A stretch of 64,000 bases of DNA from Leptospirales bacterium (GTDB lineage Bacteria > Spirochaetota > Leptospiria > Leptospirales > Leptonemataceae), in contig JAEUSB010000104.1 of assembly GCA_016788865.1 (NCBI GenBank), positions 49,610 to 113,609 of the forward strand. Direction: 5' to 3'. Below, piece by piece: positions 1 through 8,649 of this stretch. The translations under genes were made by a program, and so were the position numbers. The notes beneath the pieces were generated by a model that had not been told where the DNA came from, made no database searches, and saw nothing but the letters and a program-made list of their open reading frames with translations. Numbering within the stretch: position 1 is the stretch's first letter; each line of letters begins with the position of its first letter.

Positions 1-604
1 AATCCAATAGTACATCCGGAAGGTTGGCAAGCTTTGCGAAGCGACTGATCGCTAACCAGAGACCCAAATCCTCGGCATGCTTGTGCGCGGCGTTATATCT
101 GAGATTGTGCTTCTTGAGCACGGAATTTCGAATCACCACTGATGGATGCGCAATCGGGCAGTCAAATACCATATGAGCGATTATCGTTTCGTGTCCCAAT
201 GGAGGCCGTGTGGTCCGATTTCTCGACCCTCCAAATTCTCGCAGCGCCGTCCCGCAGACGGCAACGTCCGGGTGATCGCGTAGAAAGTTCATTTGCATTT
301 CGAATCGGCGCGGTCGACTGATATCATCTGCATCCATTCGCGCAATGAATTGCCCACGCGCCTCATCGAGCCCCCGATTCAATGTGCGAATGAGTCCCAG
401 ATTTATGCCGTTCTCAATCAAACGGATGCGTCTATCTTTCTCAGCGTATGACTTGATCCGGGCCGCCGTATCGTCGAGAGACCCATCATCAAAAATGAGA
501 AATTCAAAGTCTGAATAGGTCTGGCCAAGTATACTCTCAATGGCTGTTTCGATCGTGAGCGCGCTATTGAAAGCAGGCATCAAGACTGTGAGCGATGGAG
601 TCAC
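1..604 (-). CDS. Glycosyltransferase family 2 (3' end outside the window)
   Basis: Partial gene; its C-terminal end lies beyond position 1. Reading from a GTG at 604, the protein begins MTPSLTVLMPAFNS, followed by the GT2 nucleotide-binding pattern FDDGSLDDT near residue 43 and the metal-binding D-x-D as ARMDADDISRPRR near residue 90. This is the GT-A fold of inverting sugar transferases that add a sugar from a nucleotide donor on the cytoplasmic face of the membrane. The start overlaps the stop of the fucosyltransferase gene as GTGA, so it is probably translationally coupled to it. It belongs to the surface polysaccharide locus; donor and acceptor cannot be read from the sequence. Confidence 0.88.
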   Translation of the reverse strand, partial: MTPSLTVLMPAFNSALTIETAIESILGQTYSDFEFLIFDDGSLDDTAARIKSYAEKDRRIRLIENGINLGLIRTLNRGLDEARGQFIARMDADDISRPRRFEMQMNFLRDHPDVAVCGTALREFGGSRNRTTRPPLGHETIIAHMVFDCPIAHPSVVIRNSVLKKHNLRYNAAHKHAEDLGLWLAISRFAKLANLPDVLLD

Positions 605-1452
605 AGGCGAATCCAGGATTCCGGAACAATCGACGAGTCATCAAGACTGGCATCACGAAACCATTTGGCAGGTGCAATAACAACTTTGTCCACATTTGAG
701 TTAAGCCAGGCCGCCCACCAGGAAAATGAACTGTTGGCGATTATGTTATGCTTGCAGAGCGACATCAAATGCATATCCACAAACGGCTGCCAGTCTGATG
801 TGACAAGTCGGTAGGGCACGCCAGGTTGAAAGGAACTTCTAACCCATTCGGGATCATCTGAAAAAACAAAGAACGAAGGCGACTCAGTGCGTTCCTTAAC
901 CTTACTGACGGCGCGAGCGTAGTACGACGCATCCATTGTTCCGTGTACCTGGTTTGTATGTGGATCGGAAACATAATCACCGCGACGAATATGAATACTG
1001 ATCGAATTTGCCTGTATAATTTCCCTGGCCAACTCCCGGGCCGCCCGTGGCAGGTCCTGTTGGATCTGAAAATCTGCCCGTATCTGTTGCTCGGCGTCCT
1101 TGAAGTACTTCTCTGATTGCCAGTAGCCGTCAAGGTAGCAACCATCTGCAAGATCGAGAATCGCCGGATCAAAGCTGAGGCCAACCTCACGGACGTATAA
1201 CTGCCTGGCAAGGCCGGTCCTGCGAAGAAGGCGTTTCGCGAATCCTGGATTGAGGAGCGCGGCAATTTCTGAGGGGTCCGCCAATGCAGCGACTATTGGA
1301 AAGGGTTGTAGAGCATAGGACCTGAGGTCATGAACTTCAAAAATTGAAGCATCGAGCCGTAAGTCCGTTTTCAGATTCAGCGCCAGTCTTCTTCCGGCTG
1401 CGTACTGAAACATCTGATTGCCGAGACCACCATTCAATCTCACATAGATCAC
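601..1452 (-). CDS. GT11 family alpha-1,2-fucosyltransferase-like protein
   Basis: 283 residues. The N-terminus MIYVRLNGGLGNQMFQYA and the HIRRGDYV motif near residue 154 are the hallmarks of family GT11, whose members transfer L-fucose from GDP-L-fucose in alpha-1,2 linkage. A C-terminal NSSFSWWAAWL segment also matches the family. Length is usual for bacterial members. GDP-fucose would come from the GDP-L-fucose synthase at 43975-44901 in the same locus; GDP-mannose 4,6-dehydratase is not in the window. Starts ATG at 1452 in an ATGA overlap with the upstream GT4 gene. Family is secure; exact linkage is inference. Confidence 0.9.
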   Translation of the reverse strand: MIYVRLNGGLGNQMFQYAAGRRLALNLKTDLRLDASIFEVHDLRSYALQPFPIVAALADPSEIAALLNPGFAKRLLRRTGLARQLYVREVGLSFDPAILDLADGCYLDGYWQSEKYFKDAEQQIRADFQIQQDLPRAARELAREIIQANSISIHIRRGDYVSDPHTNQVHGTMDASYYARAVSKVKERTESPSFFVFSDDPEWVRSSFQPGVPYRLVTSDWQPFVDMHLMSLCKHNIIANSSFSWWAAWLNSNVDKVVIAPAKWFRDASLDDSSIVPESWIRL

Positions 1453-2669
1453 GGAAGTTGTCCTGCGATTGCGTTTTCATACTCAACGGCAAGTTTTTCA
1501 AAAGTGAAACGAGACAGCCAGCTGGCTCTTCCTTGACGTCCGAGCTCTGACAATCGATCCGGATCACTTGCAAGGCTTGCCATCTTCTGCCGGAAGTCAG
1601 AAAGGTCAACCCTCGATCTACCTTCACGTGTCTGCTGCGACGCTGCAATGACGCCCCCACCCGTCCATTCCACGATTTCCCTGGAATTACCCACAATCGT
1701 CGTGAGAAAGGGTAGACCTGCCGCAGCAGATTCAAACAAGACCAGCGGCGAGTATTCTATGTGCGAGGCGAAAACAAACAAGTTCGCCTCGAAGAAAAGA
1801 TCGATCAATTCTGCGCGCGGTAGATCGCAAAAAATCACGCGCTTTCCCGGCGATTTTCGAATGTGGGCTATGGCATCGAAGAACGGATTCACTCCCTTCC
1901 CGAGAAATCGTCGCGCCAGTGCACGAAGGGCTTTTTGAAATCTTTGCTTTGAAGGATCTTCGGCGAGTGTGTACGTTCCGTTCAACACAAGCACGGAAGG
2001 CCTATTGAGTTCAGCCGTCGCGTATGCCTGGGCCACTTCGCTGTGCCCCTTGGCAAATGGAGGATTCCCCACCGTGAGGAAGACAAACTCGTCGGGCGAG
2101 ATTCCAAGTCTAGACCTGGTATGGAGATGCTTGCGCATTTCAAACTCATGACCGCTTGCACCATTTGGAATCACAACACAATGATTCAGACCGTGGTCCC
2201 TGGCGAATTTGAAATCTCGGTAGTCCTGACTGTGAAAGATCAACCCCGAGAATTTTCTCAGAATTTCCGGCATTTCCGCAAAGTACTGAGTAAATGCGGG
2301 GTCATACAGAGCCGAATAGCCACAGGGAACATGAAACTTCCGGGCCTTGATCCTATCAAGCACGGGAAAAAGTGCGTCAAACGTCCATTGCTGTGCGGCA
2401 TAAATGAGGATTGCATCAAAGTTTCCTCCCACAACGAACGTGCGATAGCCCTCAGCGTCACCTTCTATGCCTCTGACCAGATTCCCGGTAACTTTGAATT
2501 GATGAATCGTTACACCGTTGAGCGTAAACCGGGTTCTCTGTGCGCTAAACGAGGTTGCAATGCTGACTTCGTGTCCGCGTTTTTGCAGCCATTCAGCTAT
2601 TTCCTGCACAACTTTCTGGACACCGCCAACGTTAGGCGCGTACTGCTCACAGCAAAAGAGTATTTTCAA
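1449..2669 (-). CDS. Glycosyltransferase family 4 (GT-B)
   Basis: 406 residues. The N-terminus has the glycine-rich acceptor-domain loop (NVGGVQKVVQEIAEWL) typical of GT4 retaining glycosyltransferases. The C-terminal half contains the donor-binding E-x7-E pattern in SHIEYSPLVLFESAAAGLPF. It probably adds one sugar of the O-antigen repeat in the cytoplasm. The likely start is a TTG at 2669, preceded by AAGGCG, three bases after the stop of the upstream GT2 gene. The donor sugar cannot be predicted. Confidence 0.88.
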   Translation of the reverse strand: MKILFCCEQYAPNVGGVQKVVQEIAEWLQKRGHEVSIATSFSAQRTRFTLNGVTIHQFKVTGNLVRGIEGDAEGYRTFVVGGNFDAILIYAAQQWTFDALFPVLDRIKARKFHVPCGYSALYDPAFTQYFAEMPEILRKFSGLIFHSQDYRDFKFARDHGLNHCVVIPNGASGHEFEMRKHLHTRSRLGISPDEFVFLTVGNPPFAKGHSEVAQAYATAELNRPSVLVLNGTYTLAEDPSKQRFQKALRALARRFLGKGVNPFFDAIAHIRKSPGKRVIFCDLPRAELIDLFFEANLFVFASHIEYSPLVLFESAAAGLPFLTTIVGNSREIVEWTGGGVIAASQQTREGRSRVDLSDFRQKMASLASDPDRLSELGRQGRASWLSRFTFEKLAVEYENAIAGQLP

Positions 2670-2672
2670 GGA

Positions 2673-3407
2673 TCAGCGCCTTTTCTTCTGTTTGCGAAAC
2701 TTGTTCCAGGAAGAAATGATATATACCATCTGTCCTATCCAGCGTTTGAAGATTCGCCATCGAAACTCCCTGGCCAGCCTGAGTATCTCTCCCGCAGAGT
2801 TGCTGCCAATACTTGAGTAGCCACCGGGGGCAAAGTAGGATACCACATAGGAAATCATGTCGAACTTCACACCTGCGTGCAGCATACGCATCCATAGTTC
2901 GGCGTCCATGGCCGCCTTGTAGTTCGATTTGAATCCGTTAAATCTACGTAGCACGGATGTGCGAAGAAACGTACCCGAATGGACGATCCAATTCTCAAGC
3001 GGTGGCCACATGAGTTGGACGGGAGGTCGCGAGCTTCTATGCGTACCGCAGTCAACATCAAAGATGATACCTTCCGCAACTGAATGCTCAAGACATTTCA
3101 TCAGGAAGGCTGCGTCCAGTTTGGAATGGACGCTATCACCGCCATTGACACACCAGATCCACTCAGTATCAACAAGAGCAATGCCCTGATTGAACGCTTC
3201 GCTAATGCCACGCCCCGTCTGAACAACGTACGTTATGCCCGAACCATGCGCGACGTTGCGGTTCTGCTCCACAATGCCTGGATCGCTGCCATCCACAACA
3301 ATGTGCTTCACACCAAATTGTTCGCGGAGGACGCCTGCGCTGGCCAGGGTCTGCTTAAGGCCTTCGTGGTCATTTCTTGTGATTGTAACTATTGCCAGTG
3401 AGGTCAT
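2673..3407 (-). CDS. Glycosyltransferase family 2, WcaE-like
   Basis: 244 residues, short for GT2. The N-terminus MTSLAIVTITRNDHEGL is a GT2 start, with the usual nucleotide-binding segment as HIVVDGSDPG. The D-x-D position reads CVNGGDS, an N-x-G-D form seen in the WcaE-type subgroup rather than canonical D-x-D. The C-terminus is basic and may sit on the membrane. The ATG overlaps the stop of the upstream GT4 gene (ATGA). Substrate unknown. Confidence 0.85.
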   Translation of the reverse strand: MTSLAIVTITRNDHEGLKQTLASAGVLREQFGVKHIVVDGSDPGIVEQNRNVAHGSGITYVVQTGRGISEAFNQGIALVDTEWIWCVNGGDSVHSKLDAAFLMKCLEHSVAEGIIFDVDCGTHRSSRPPVQLMWPPLENWIVHSGTFLRTSVLRRFNGFKSNYKAAMDAELWMRMLHAGVKFDMISYVVSYFAPGGYSSIGSNSAGEILRLAREFRWRIFKRWIGQMVYIISSWNKFRKQKKRR

Positions 3408-4522
3408 TTTGAATCCACCACCGATCGATAGATTTGGTGTGTTAGCGAGGAGGTAGCATCCCAGGAAAACTCTTTCACGCGTTCGTATCCTTTTGCTACC
3501 AGATCCGACCTTGCAGTCGAAGAATCAACCAGAGCAAATATTACCTGGGTCATCTCATCTTCATTTGCCGGATCAAAGAACCGGGCTGCCTGGCCGGCTA
3601 CTTCAGGCAGAGATCCAGCCCGAGCTGCTGCAACCGGACATCCCCGTGCAAAGGCCTCGAGAAGCGGCAAGCCAAATCCCTCATACATGGAGGGAAAAAT
3701 GAATAACAAGGAAGTGTCATAGAATCGCGTTAGCTGTTCCTCGGAGGCCTGGATCTGGATCACGCGATTTGTGAGGCCCAGGCCGGCGATGTTTGTAGAT
3801 TCTTCTTCCGTGAATGCATCTCCACCAACGCAGGTGAGTATAATGTCCGTATATCGTTTCATGACCGGCGCGCAAGCACGGAGCATGCGATCGAAATTCT
3901 TATATCCACCACGTTTTCCAACGAACAGCAAACCGCTTCGCGGACCCGATACGTCGTTGACCGGAACCGAAACTCCAAGGTGCGTAACTACAATCTTTTC
4001 TTCCGGCAATTTCAAAATTCGAATTAGATCCTGTTTGGTTGTATTTGAAATGGCCAGGATTCGCCTGGCCTTGATCGCGAGTTGCTTCTTGAAAGATGGC
4101 ACCGGATCATGGGATGCAAATTGCTCCGGAAAGGTCTCATGAATCATGTCGTAGACCGTGAGTACAAATGGTTTTTCCTTCAGTTTCTCCAGAAAATAAG
4201 GATCGTAATACGTTGGATGAAACAAATCATAATCCAGAAGTTCCACCGAATGGTTTCGCAAATAAGCATCCCGCCTGGCCCGCGGTAGATTGCGACGAAT
4301 AAAGCGTAGGCCGCGCGAGAACGGATCACGATTGAAATTCGAATTTGAACGACCCAGTCCCAGCGATTGCTCTTCAAGCAAGTAGGCATTTTGTGTTTTT
4401 GTAAAACCTAGAAGGAACTCGCTGCCGGAGACTTTAAAGCGTTTCAAAAGCTCGTAGAAATAGCGGGATATCCCACCGTGTACCTGGGCGTCAAAGATTT
4501 GATGATCAAACAAAACCCTCAT
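3404..4522 (-). CDS. Glycosyltransferase family 4 (GT-B)
   Basis: About 372 residues from the preferred ATG at 4522 (MRVLFDHQIFDAQVHGGISRYF). An in-frame start ten codons upstream is possible but adds residues the family lacks. The C-terminal FPSMYEGFGLPLLEAFARGCPV is the classic GT4 E-x7-E donor site, and FVGKRGGYKNFDRML matches the inter-domain phosphate-binding region. This is a mannosyl/rhamnosyl-transferase-like enzyme of polysaccharide assembly; the true donor is unknown. It overlaps the next gene as ATGA, consistent with one operon. Confidence 0.88.
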   Translation of the reverse strand: MRVLFDHQIFDAQVHGGISRYFYELLKRFKVSGSEFLLGFTKTQNAYLLEEQSLGLGRSNSNFNRDPFSRGLRFIRRNLPRARRDAYLRNHSVELLDYDLFHPTYYDPYFLEKLKEKPFVLTVYDMIHETFPEQFASHDPVPSFKKQLAIKARRILAISNTTKQDLIRILKLPEEKIVVTHLGVSVPVNDVSGPRSGLLFVGKRGGYKNFDRMLRACAPVMKRYTDIILTCVGGDAFTEEESTNIAGLGLTNRVIQIQASEEQLTRFYDTSLLFIFPSMYEGFGLPLLEAFARGCPVAAARAGSLPEVAGQAARFFDPANEDEMTQVIFALVDSSTARSDLVAKGYERVKEFSWDATSSLTHQIYRSVVDSK

Positions 4523-4567
4523 CTTACGGTAGCTGCCTAATTCAGAATGCACAACTTACCAGGCAAA

Positions 4568-6400
4568 CTATTGCCGAAACAGACGGGCGATTCTGCGAAC
4601 AACGCCGTTCTTGATCGCGATGGTTCTCCGCGTCATCTCCTTAAAGAAGACGAATCGCTCCATCAAGTGGTACTTCGCATCAAATACAGTAACCCATCCA
4701 TCGCTGGAAATCGTGTGAAGCCCTTGTGAATACTCCCAGGTCTCGCGGGGTAGAATGTCGTTGAACCAGCGCTCGGTGTAGCTGGTTTTTGTTAACTCAA
4801 CAATCTCGTTTAGAATCACACTGCCGCCATAGGTGACTGTGCCGTTCTGGCTGGGACGAATTAGTTTCCCACCAAATTCAAATACATTTCCGGCCGATCG
4901 AGACTTCTTAAACTCCGTCTTAACCGGATTCTGCGGATGCGCTGTCCATGGACCTTCAAGGGATTCTGCGAAATAAAGGTAGAGATTTGTCTCATCATGG
5001 TTTTCTGCATTCGAGACGAACATCCACCATGTTTCATTGTGCATGAACACTGCAGGATCAACTCCGGCAAAATCTTTGATTAGAACGTTGACCTCTTTCC
5101 ATTTGTCGGGAAACGATTGAGCCTCGTAGAGCATCACAGATCGCGACTGATACTGCTCTGGCGTGCAATATATGCCCTTTCCATGGCGTATGATTGCAGG
5201 ATACGACAGGTGATAAGGTCTCTCGATGATGAGTTGTGGTTGGGAAAAATTTACAAGATCGCTTGATTTAACGTAAGCTAGATAACCTCGCTTTCCGTAC
5301 TCAAAGAGCTCAAAAAAAATATAAAATTCATGCTCAAACTCTACGAAGAAAGGATCTGCATAGAATTGATGAGCCGGCGGTGTGATCCAATGGATGGATG
5401 GGTTTGCGGGGGGGAGTAATTCTTGAAATGAACCATTGAGAACTCCAACCGCCCATTTCTCCGGACCAACAGCGGAAAGTCCAAAAAGATGGTGCCAGAG
5501 GCGAGCCAGTCGGTTCCAGTAGAGCCGCAAGAAGTACAGCAACATAACGCCGTTCCCGGGTAAACGGAAAATTGGCGCGTCGCTTCTAGCGGATCCGTGA
5601 AATTCTTTCTGTCCGTTCAGAATTGAAAAGCAGACGTCAGCCGGCCACCGAGCAGTCTTCATGAGGAGCTGGTTGCGATTTTGCGAGTAGGAGTGTCGGA
5701 TGGTTTTGAATTCGTCTTTGCAGAGAACTGTTCCATCGTCCAGCTTCTCCGACAGCCGCTGAAGCATGGCCCCGCTTCTATGGTCGTTTCTGTATATCTC
5801 CCAGAACCCTTCCGGACCACCACGGTATTTTAGGTGATCATCATGATGAAACGACCAGACGCCGTATCGAGGCGTATTCAAAATCTCTCCGCGCAAAATG
5901 TTGAAAGCGAATCTAATGATCAGATCAACGTCGTGTCCTTTGATAGTTTCAATGTCTGCAGGGGTGAAATGCTGGGAGTACTTTCCTATGAGCCTAACTT
6001 TGCACCGAATGCTCGGAACATTTTGCAACGCCTCGCGCATGTCCACGCGCTCGTCACACGGTTGCGGAGAAAATCGCCTGCCCAGTTTCCGATATAGGAT
6101 CCAGAGAAAATTCCGATTGAAAAGCCATCCAAGCCTGAGGCGTGAAACTATGGCGGAGAAGATTGTGGAGAATAAGCGGCGTTCGTTAATGGCCTGACGC
6201 AAACGGCTTCGAATGCGGCCCGCACTGGACTCTGGCTCATTGTTCTCCTGGAAAACCCCATCATCAAAGATTAACAGCGCAATCTTTGCGCCCTCCGTTC
6301 TTAGAAGGCGTTCGATCGCATAGCTCTGCCAGGCCGGGAACGTTAGTCCCTGGCACATGATCCCGATGCGGAGTGTCCCATGCGGCGACGAATCAGTCAC
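4568..6400 (-). CDS. Formyltransferase-like domain fused to a GH43-like beta-propeller domain
   Basis: 610 residues in two parts. Residues about 10-270 resemble the formyl-transferase N-terminal fold. The segment G180 to G194 aligns with the family's G-x2-N-x-H-x-SLLP-x-YRG signature: His185 and YRG are kept, the Asn is Ser183, and a possible catalytic Asp lies in LDDG near 221. Residues about 310-590 resemble the five-bladed propeller domain at the N-terminus of glucosamine inositolphosphorylceramide transferase 1 (FYADPFFVEF, DPAVFMHNETWWMFVSN). GTG start at 6400 with GGAGG ten bases upstream. It may formylate an amino sugar, with the propeller binding glycan, but no activity can be claimed. 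Domain recognition is moderately secure. Confidence 0.75.
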   Translation of the reverse strand: MTDSSPHGTLRIGIMCQGLTFPAWQSYAIERLLRTEGAKIALLIFDDGVFQENNEPESSAGRIRSRLRQAINERRLFSTIFSAIVSRLRLGWLFNRNFLWILYRKLGRRFSPQPCDERVDMREALQNVPSIRCKVRLIGKYSQHFTPADIETIKGHDVDLIIRFAFNILRGEILNTPRYGVWSFHHDDHLKYRGGPEGFWEIYRNDHRSGAMLQRLSEKLDDGTVLCKDEFKTIRHSYSQNRNQLLMKTARWPADVCFSILNGQKEFHGSARSDAPIFRLPGNGVMLLYFLRLYWNRLARLWHHLFGLSAVGPEKWAVGVLNGSFQELLPPANPSIHWITPPAHQFYADPFFVEFEHEFYIFFELFEYGKRGYLAYVKSSDLVNFSQPQLIIERPYHLSYPAIIRHGKGIYCTPEQYQSRSVMLYEAQSFPDKWKEVNVLIKDFAGVDPAVFMHNETWWMFVSNAENHDETNLYLYFAESLEGPWTAHPQNPVKTEFKKSRSAGNVFEFGGKLIRPSQNGTVTYGGSVILNEIVELTKTSYTERWFNDILPRETWEYSQGLHTISSDGWVTVFDAKYHLMERFVFFKEMTRRTIAIKNGVVRRIARLFRQ

Positions 6401-6417
6401 GCAGCGGGAGCCTCCAG

Positions 6418-7647
6418 TTAGTCCGGCTTGTCGAAAATGTGAACGTTAGGAACGTAGGTAATCCACTTTCCGCCGGCCGCCAGGAATGCGGATTCCTTGG
6501 CCATAATCTCCTTGCGATGGTTCCACGCAAAAAGCAGCGCATAAGTGGGATACTTTTCAACGAACTTCTCATATGGAAGTACCGGGATATGCACACCCGG
6601 GCTGAGCTTGCCCTGTTTAATGGGAGTTGTGTCCGAGATGAATTCAATCAGATCCGGCCCAATACCACAATAGTTTAGAATCGTTGTGCTCTTGGACGTG
6701 GCCCCATAACCTACAACTCGCCCGCCCTCTGCTTTGATCTTCTTGAGAAGGGCCACAAGCTCTTCGCGAGATTTTTCAATATTCCTCCGCAATTGCGCAT
6801 ACGTCTCTTGCTTGTCCAGGCCCAGTTTCTTTTCAATTTCGCGTTGCTTCGCAACCCGATCAGAAACCGGGTAAGCACCTTTGTGCGCGAGAATGTATCG
6901 CATGGATCCTCCATGCGTCTCCTGAGGGATTGCATCAATCACTTCAAGTCCATGTCTGCCAAATAGATTTGATACGGAAGCCACAGAGAAGAAGAAGACG
7001 TGTTCGTCATAGACCTGGTCATAAGATGTCTTTTCTACAATATCACCCAGGTATGGATCTTCAAACGCTAGCACACCTTTAGGACCAAGAATCGTCTTGA
7101 TCCCGGCTGCTACGGAGTGAATATATGGGATATGGCACATAACGTTCGCACAATAGAACGCGTCGGCTTTGCCGTATTTAGCTACCACCTTTTGGGCAAC
7201 GGCTTCATCAAAAAACTCAACAATTGTGTTAATTCCCTTTTCCTGAGCAACCTTCGCCACGTTTGCTGAAGGCTCAATGCCCAGGTGACGAATCTTTGCC
7301 TGTGCAAAATTTTGGAGCATGATTCCATCATTGCTCCCCATCTCCACAACGAACGGATCCGGACTTTTCATGTAGTTCTCGCGGAGGAACTCATAGAACT
7401 TTTGAAAGTGGACAGCCATGAGCTTTGATGTTCCGGAGAAGAATGCATAATTCTCATTGAACATCCGTTCGCGCTCTGGCTGGTCCACCAGCTGAACCAT
7501 TTCACAGGATGGACAGTAACCCACGATCATTTCAAAGAAGTACTCGTCTTTGATACGATCCGGAGTTAAGAAACCGTTGGCAATAGGCTGCTTGCCAAAC
7601 GAAATAAACGGTTCGTACGAACCCTCACAAATTAGACACTTTGCCAT
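6418..7647 (-). CDS. Nucleotide-sugar C-methyltransferase (TylCIII/NovU/TcaB9-type)
   Basis: 409 residues, the normal length for this three-domain family. The N-terminal zinc site has cysteines at 4, 7, 45 and 48. The SAM site is EMGSNDG at 102-108. The catalytic region has NVMCHI (168-173) and YDEH (213-216), matching the Tyr/His pairs known from TcaB9. The C-terminal domain carries VGYGATSKS. Known relatives put a methyl group on C-3 of dTDP-4-keto-6-deoxy sugars, making branched-chain sugars. That suits a locus with rmlA and 3,4-ketoisomerase genes. ATG with AGGAGA upstream. Confidence 0.88.
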   Translation of the reverse strand: MAKCLICEGSYEPFISFGKQPIANGFLTPDRIKDEYFFEMIVGYCPSCEMVQLVDQPERERMFNENYAFFSGTSKLMAVHFQKFYEFLRENYMKSPDPFVVEMGSNDGIMLQNFAQAKIRHLGIEPSANVAKVAQEKGINTIVEFFDEAVAQKVVAKYGKADAFYCANVMCHIPYIHSVAAGIKTILGPKGVLAFEDPYLGDIVEKTSYDQVYDEHVFFFSVASVSNLFGRHGLEVIDAIPQETHGGSMRYILAHKGAYPVSDRVAKQREIEKKLGLDKQETYAQLRRNIEKSREELVALLKKIKAEGGRVVGYGATSKSTTILNYCGIGPDLIEFISDTTPIKQGKLSPGVHIPVLPYEKFVEKYPTYALLFAWNHRKEIMAKESAFLAAGGKWITYVPNVHIFDKPD

Positions 7648-7656
7648 TGCTTTCTC

Positions 7657-8649
7657 CTATTGCTTCCTGTCAGCCAGCCACCACGGATTTTCCCGCGCCC
7701 ATTGAACCGTGGAACGAATCCCCGCCTCAGCTGAAGTCGTGGCAGACCATCCCAGTAGTTTCTTTGCTTTTTCGACTGCGGGTACCCTGCGCAGTATATC
7801 TTCATAAACAGAACCGAACTTTTCAGTTGTGTTGAATTGCTCCGCCTGGACGGTATTTCCCGTTGCGTCCAGAATCCACTGCATGACCTGTCCAATCGTC
7901 ACTTCTGTGTTGTTGCCAAGATTAAATGTCTGCGCATTTCCTTCCGGCTTTGTTGCAGCCAGTAGAATACCCTGAACAATGTCGTGCACAAATGAAAAGC
8001 AGCGAGTCTGACTTCCATTGTCATAGAGCAATGGGCGTTCACCGCGCAATGCTTTGTAAACGCTCTGCGAAACCACGAAGATTGGGTTCTGACGCGGACC
8101 ATACACGTTAAACAATCTTACTATGGAGAAAGGCAGGCCAGTTTGTCTGTGAATGGCATGCACCATGTGCTCGCAGACAGCTTTACTTGAACTGTAGCTC
8201 CATCGATCCACGGATGGAGGACCGAGCACCCGGTCTCCATTTTCGTCCCATGGAACGGCCGGATTTTTTCCGTAAATCTCACTCGTACTTGCCAGGATAA
8301 AACGAGTGCCCGCGTCGCGTGCAAGCTCAAGCAGAACACGAGTTCCGCCAACAATTGTATCAATCAGACCCAGGGGGTCGGCCAGATAATTCTTGATTCC
8401 GACAACGGCAGCCATGTGGTACAAAGCTGTTGCATCTTTCCGGTACCATTTCCTGAGGGCTTCTGTGTTGCGAATATCTCCCTGGGTGTAGATCATTCTT
8501 GGATGATCCTTGACGTCACGAAGGTTCAACGCCTGATCCAGGGGAGCCATGTCAAACACATGAACTTCATTGGACTCATCGCGCAGCAAAGCATCGATCA
8601 AATGGCTTCCTACAAAGCCAGAGCCACCGGTGATGAGAACTTGATTCAT
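7657..8649 (-). CDS. NAD-dependent nucleotide-sugar epimerase/dehydratase (extended SDR)
   Basis: 330 residues. Rossmann motif GGSGFVGS near residue 8, then ASTSEIYG, and a catalytic Tyr/Lys pair in SYSSSK. RLFNVYGPRQ is typical of extended SDRs acting on nucleotide sugars. It directly follows a UDP-sugar 6-dehydrogenase-like gene with an ATGA overlap, so the substrate may be a UDP-uronic acid (epimerisation or decarboxylation). It does not have the appearance of RmlB. The exact reaction is undetermined. Confidence 0.85.
   Translation of the reverse strand: MNQVLITGGSGFVGSHLIDALLRDESNEVHVFDMAPLDQALNLRDVKDHPRMIYTQGDIRNTEALRKWYRKDATALYHMAAVVGIKNYLADPLGLIDTIVGGTRVLLELARDAGTRFILASTSEIYGKNPAVPWDENGDRVLGPPSVDRWSYSSSKAVCEHMVHAIHRQTGLPFSIVRLFNVYGPRQNPIFVVSQSVYKALRGERPLLYDNGSQTRCFSFVHDIVQGILLAATKPEGNAQTFNLGNNTEVTIGQVMQWILDATGNTVQAEQFNTTEKFGSVYEDILRRVPAVEKAKKLLGWSATTSAEAGIRSTVQWARENPWWLADRKQ

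Noticed and set aside
765..1265. A 166-codon minus-strand frame inside the fucosyltransferase gene
   Set aside because: Shadow of the GT11 gene in another frame; low-complexity Arg/Ser-rich translation without motifs.
2043..2816. A 257-codon open frame on the plus strand
   Set aside because: It lies opposite two clear glycosyltransferase genes, its translation has no domain pattern, and the minus-strand frames carry recognisable motifs.
7657..8649. Considered as rmlB (dTDP-glucose 4,6-dehydratase)
   Set aside because: The protein lacks the RmlB-type opening and length, and is coupled to a UDP-sugar dehydrogenase; kept as a general extended SDR.
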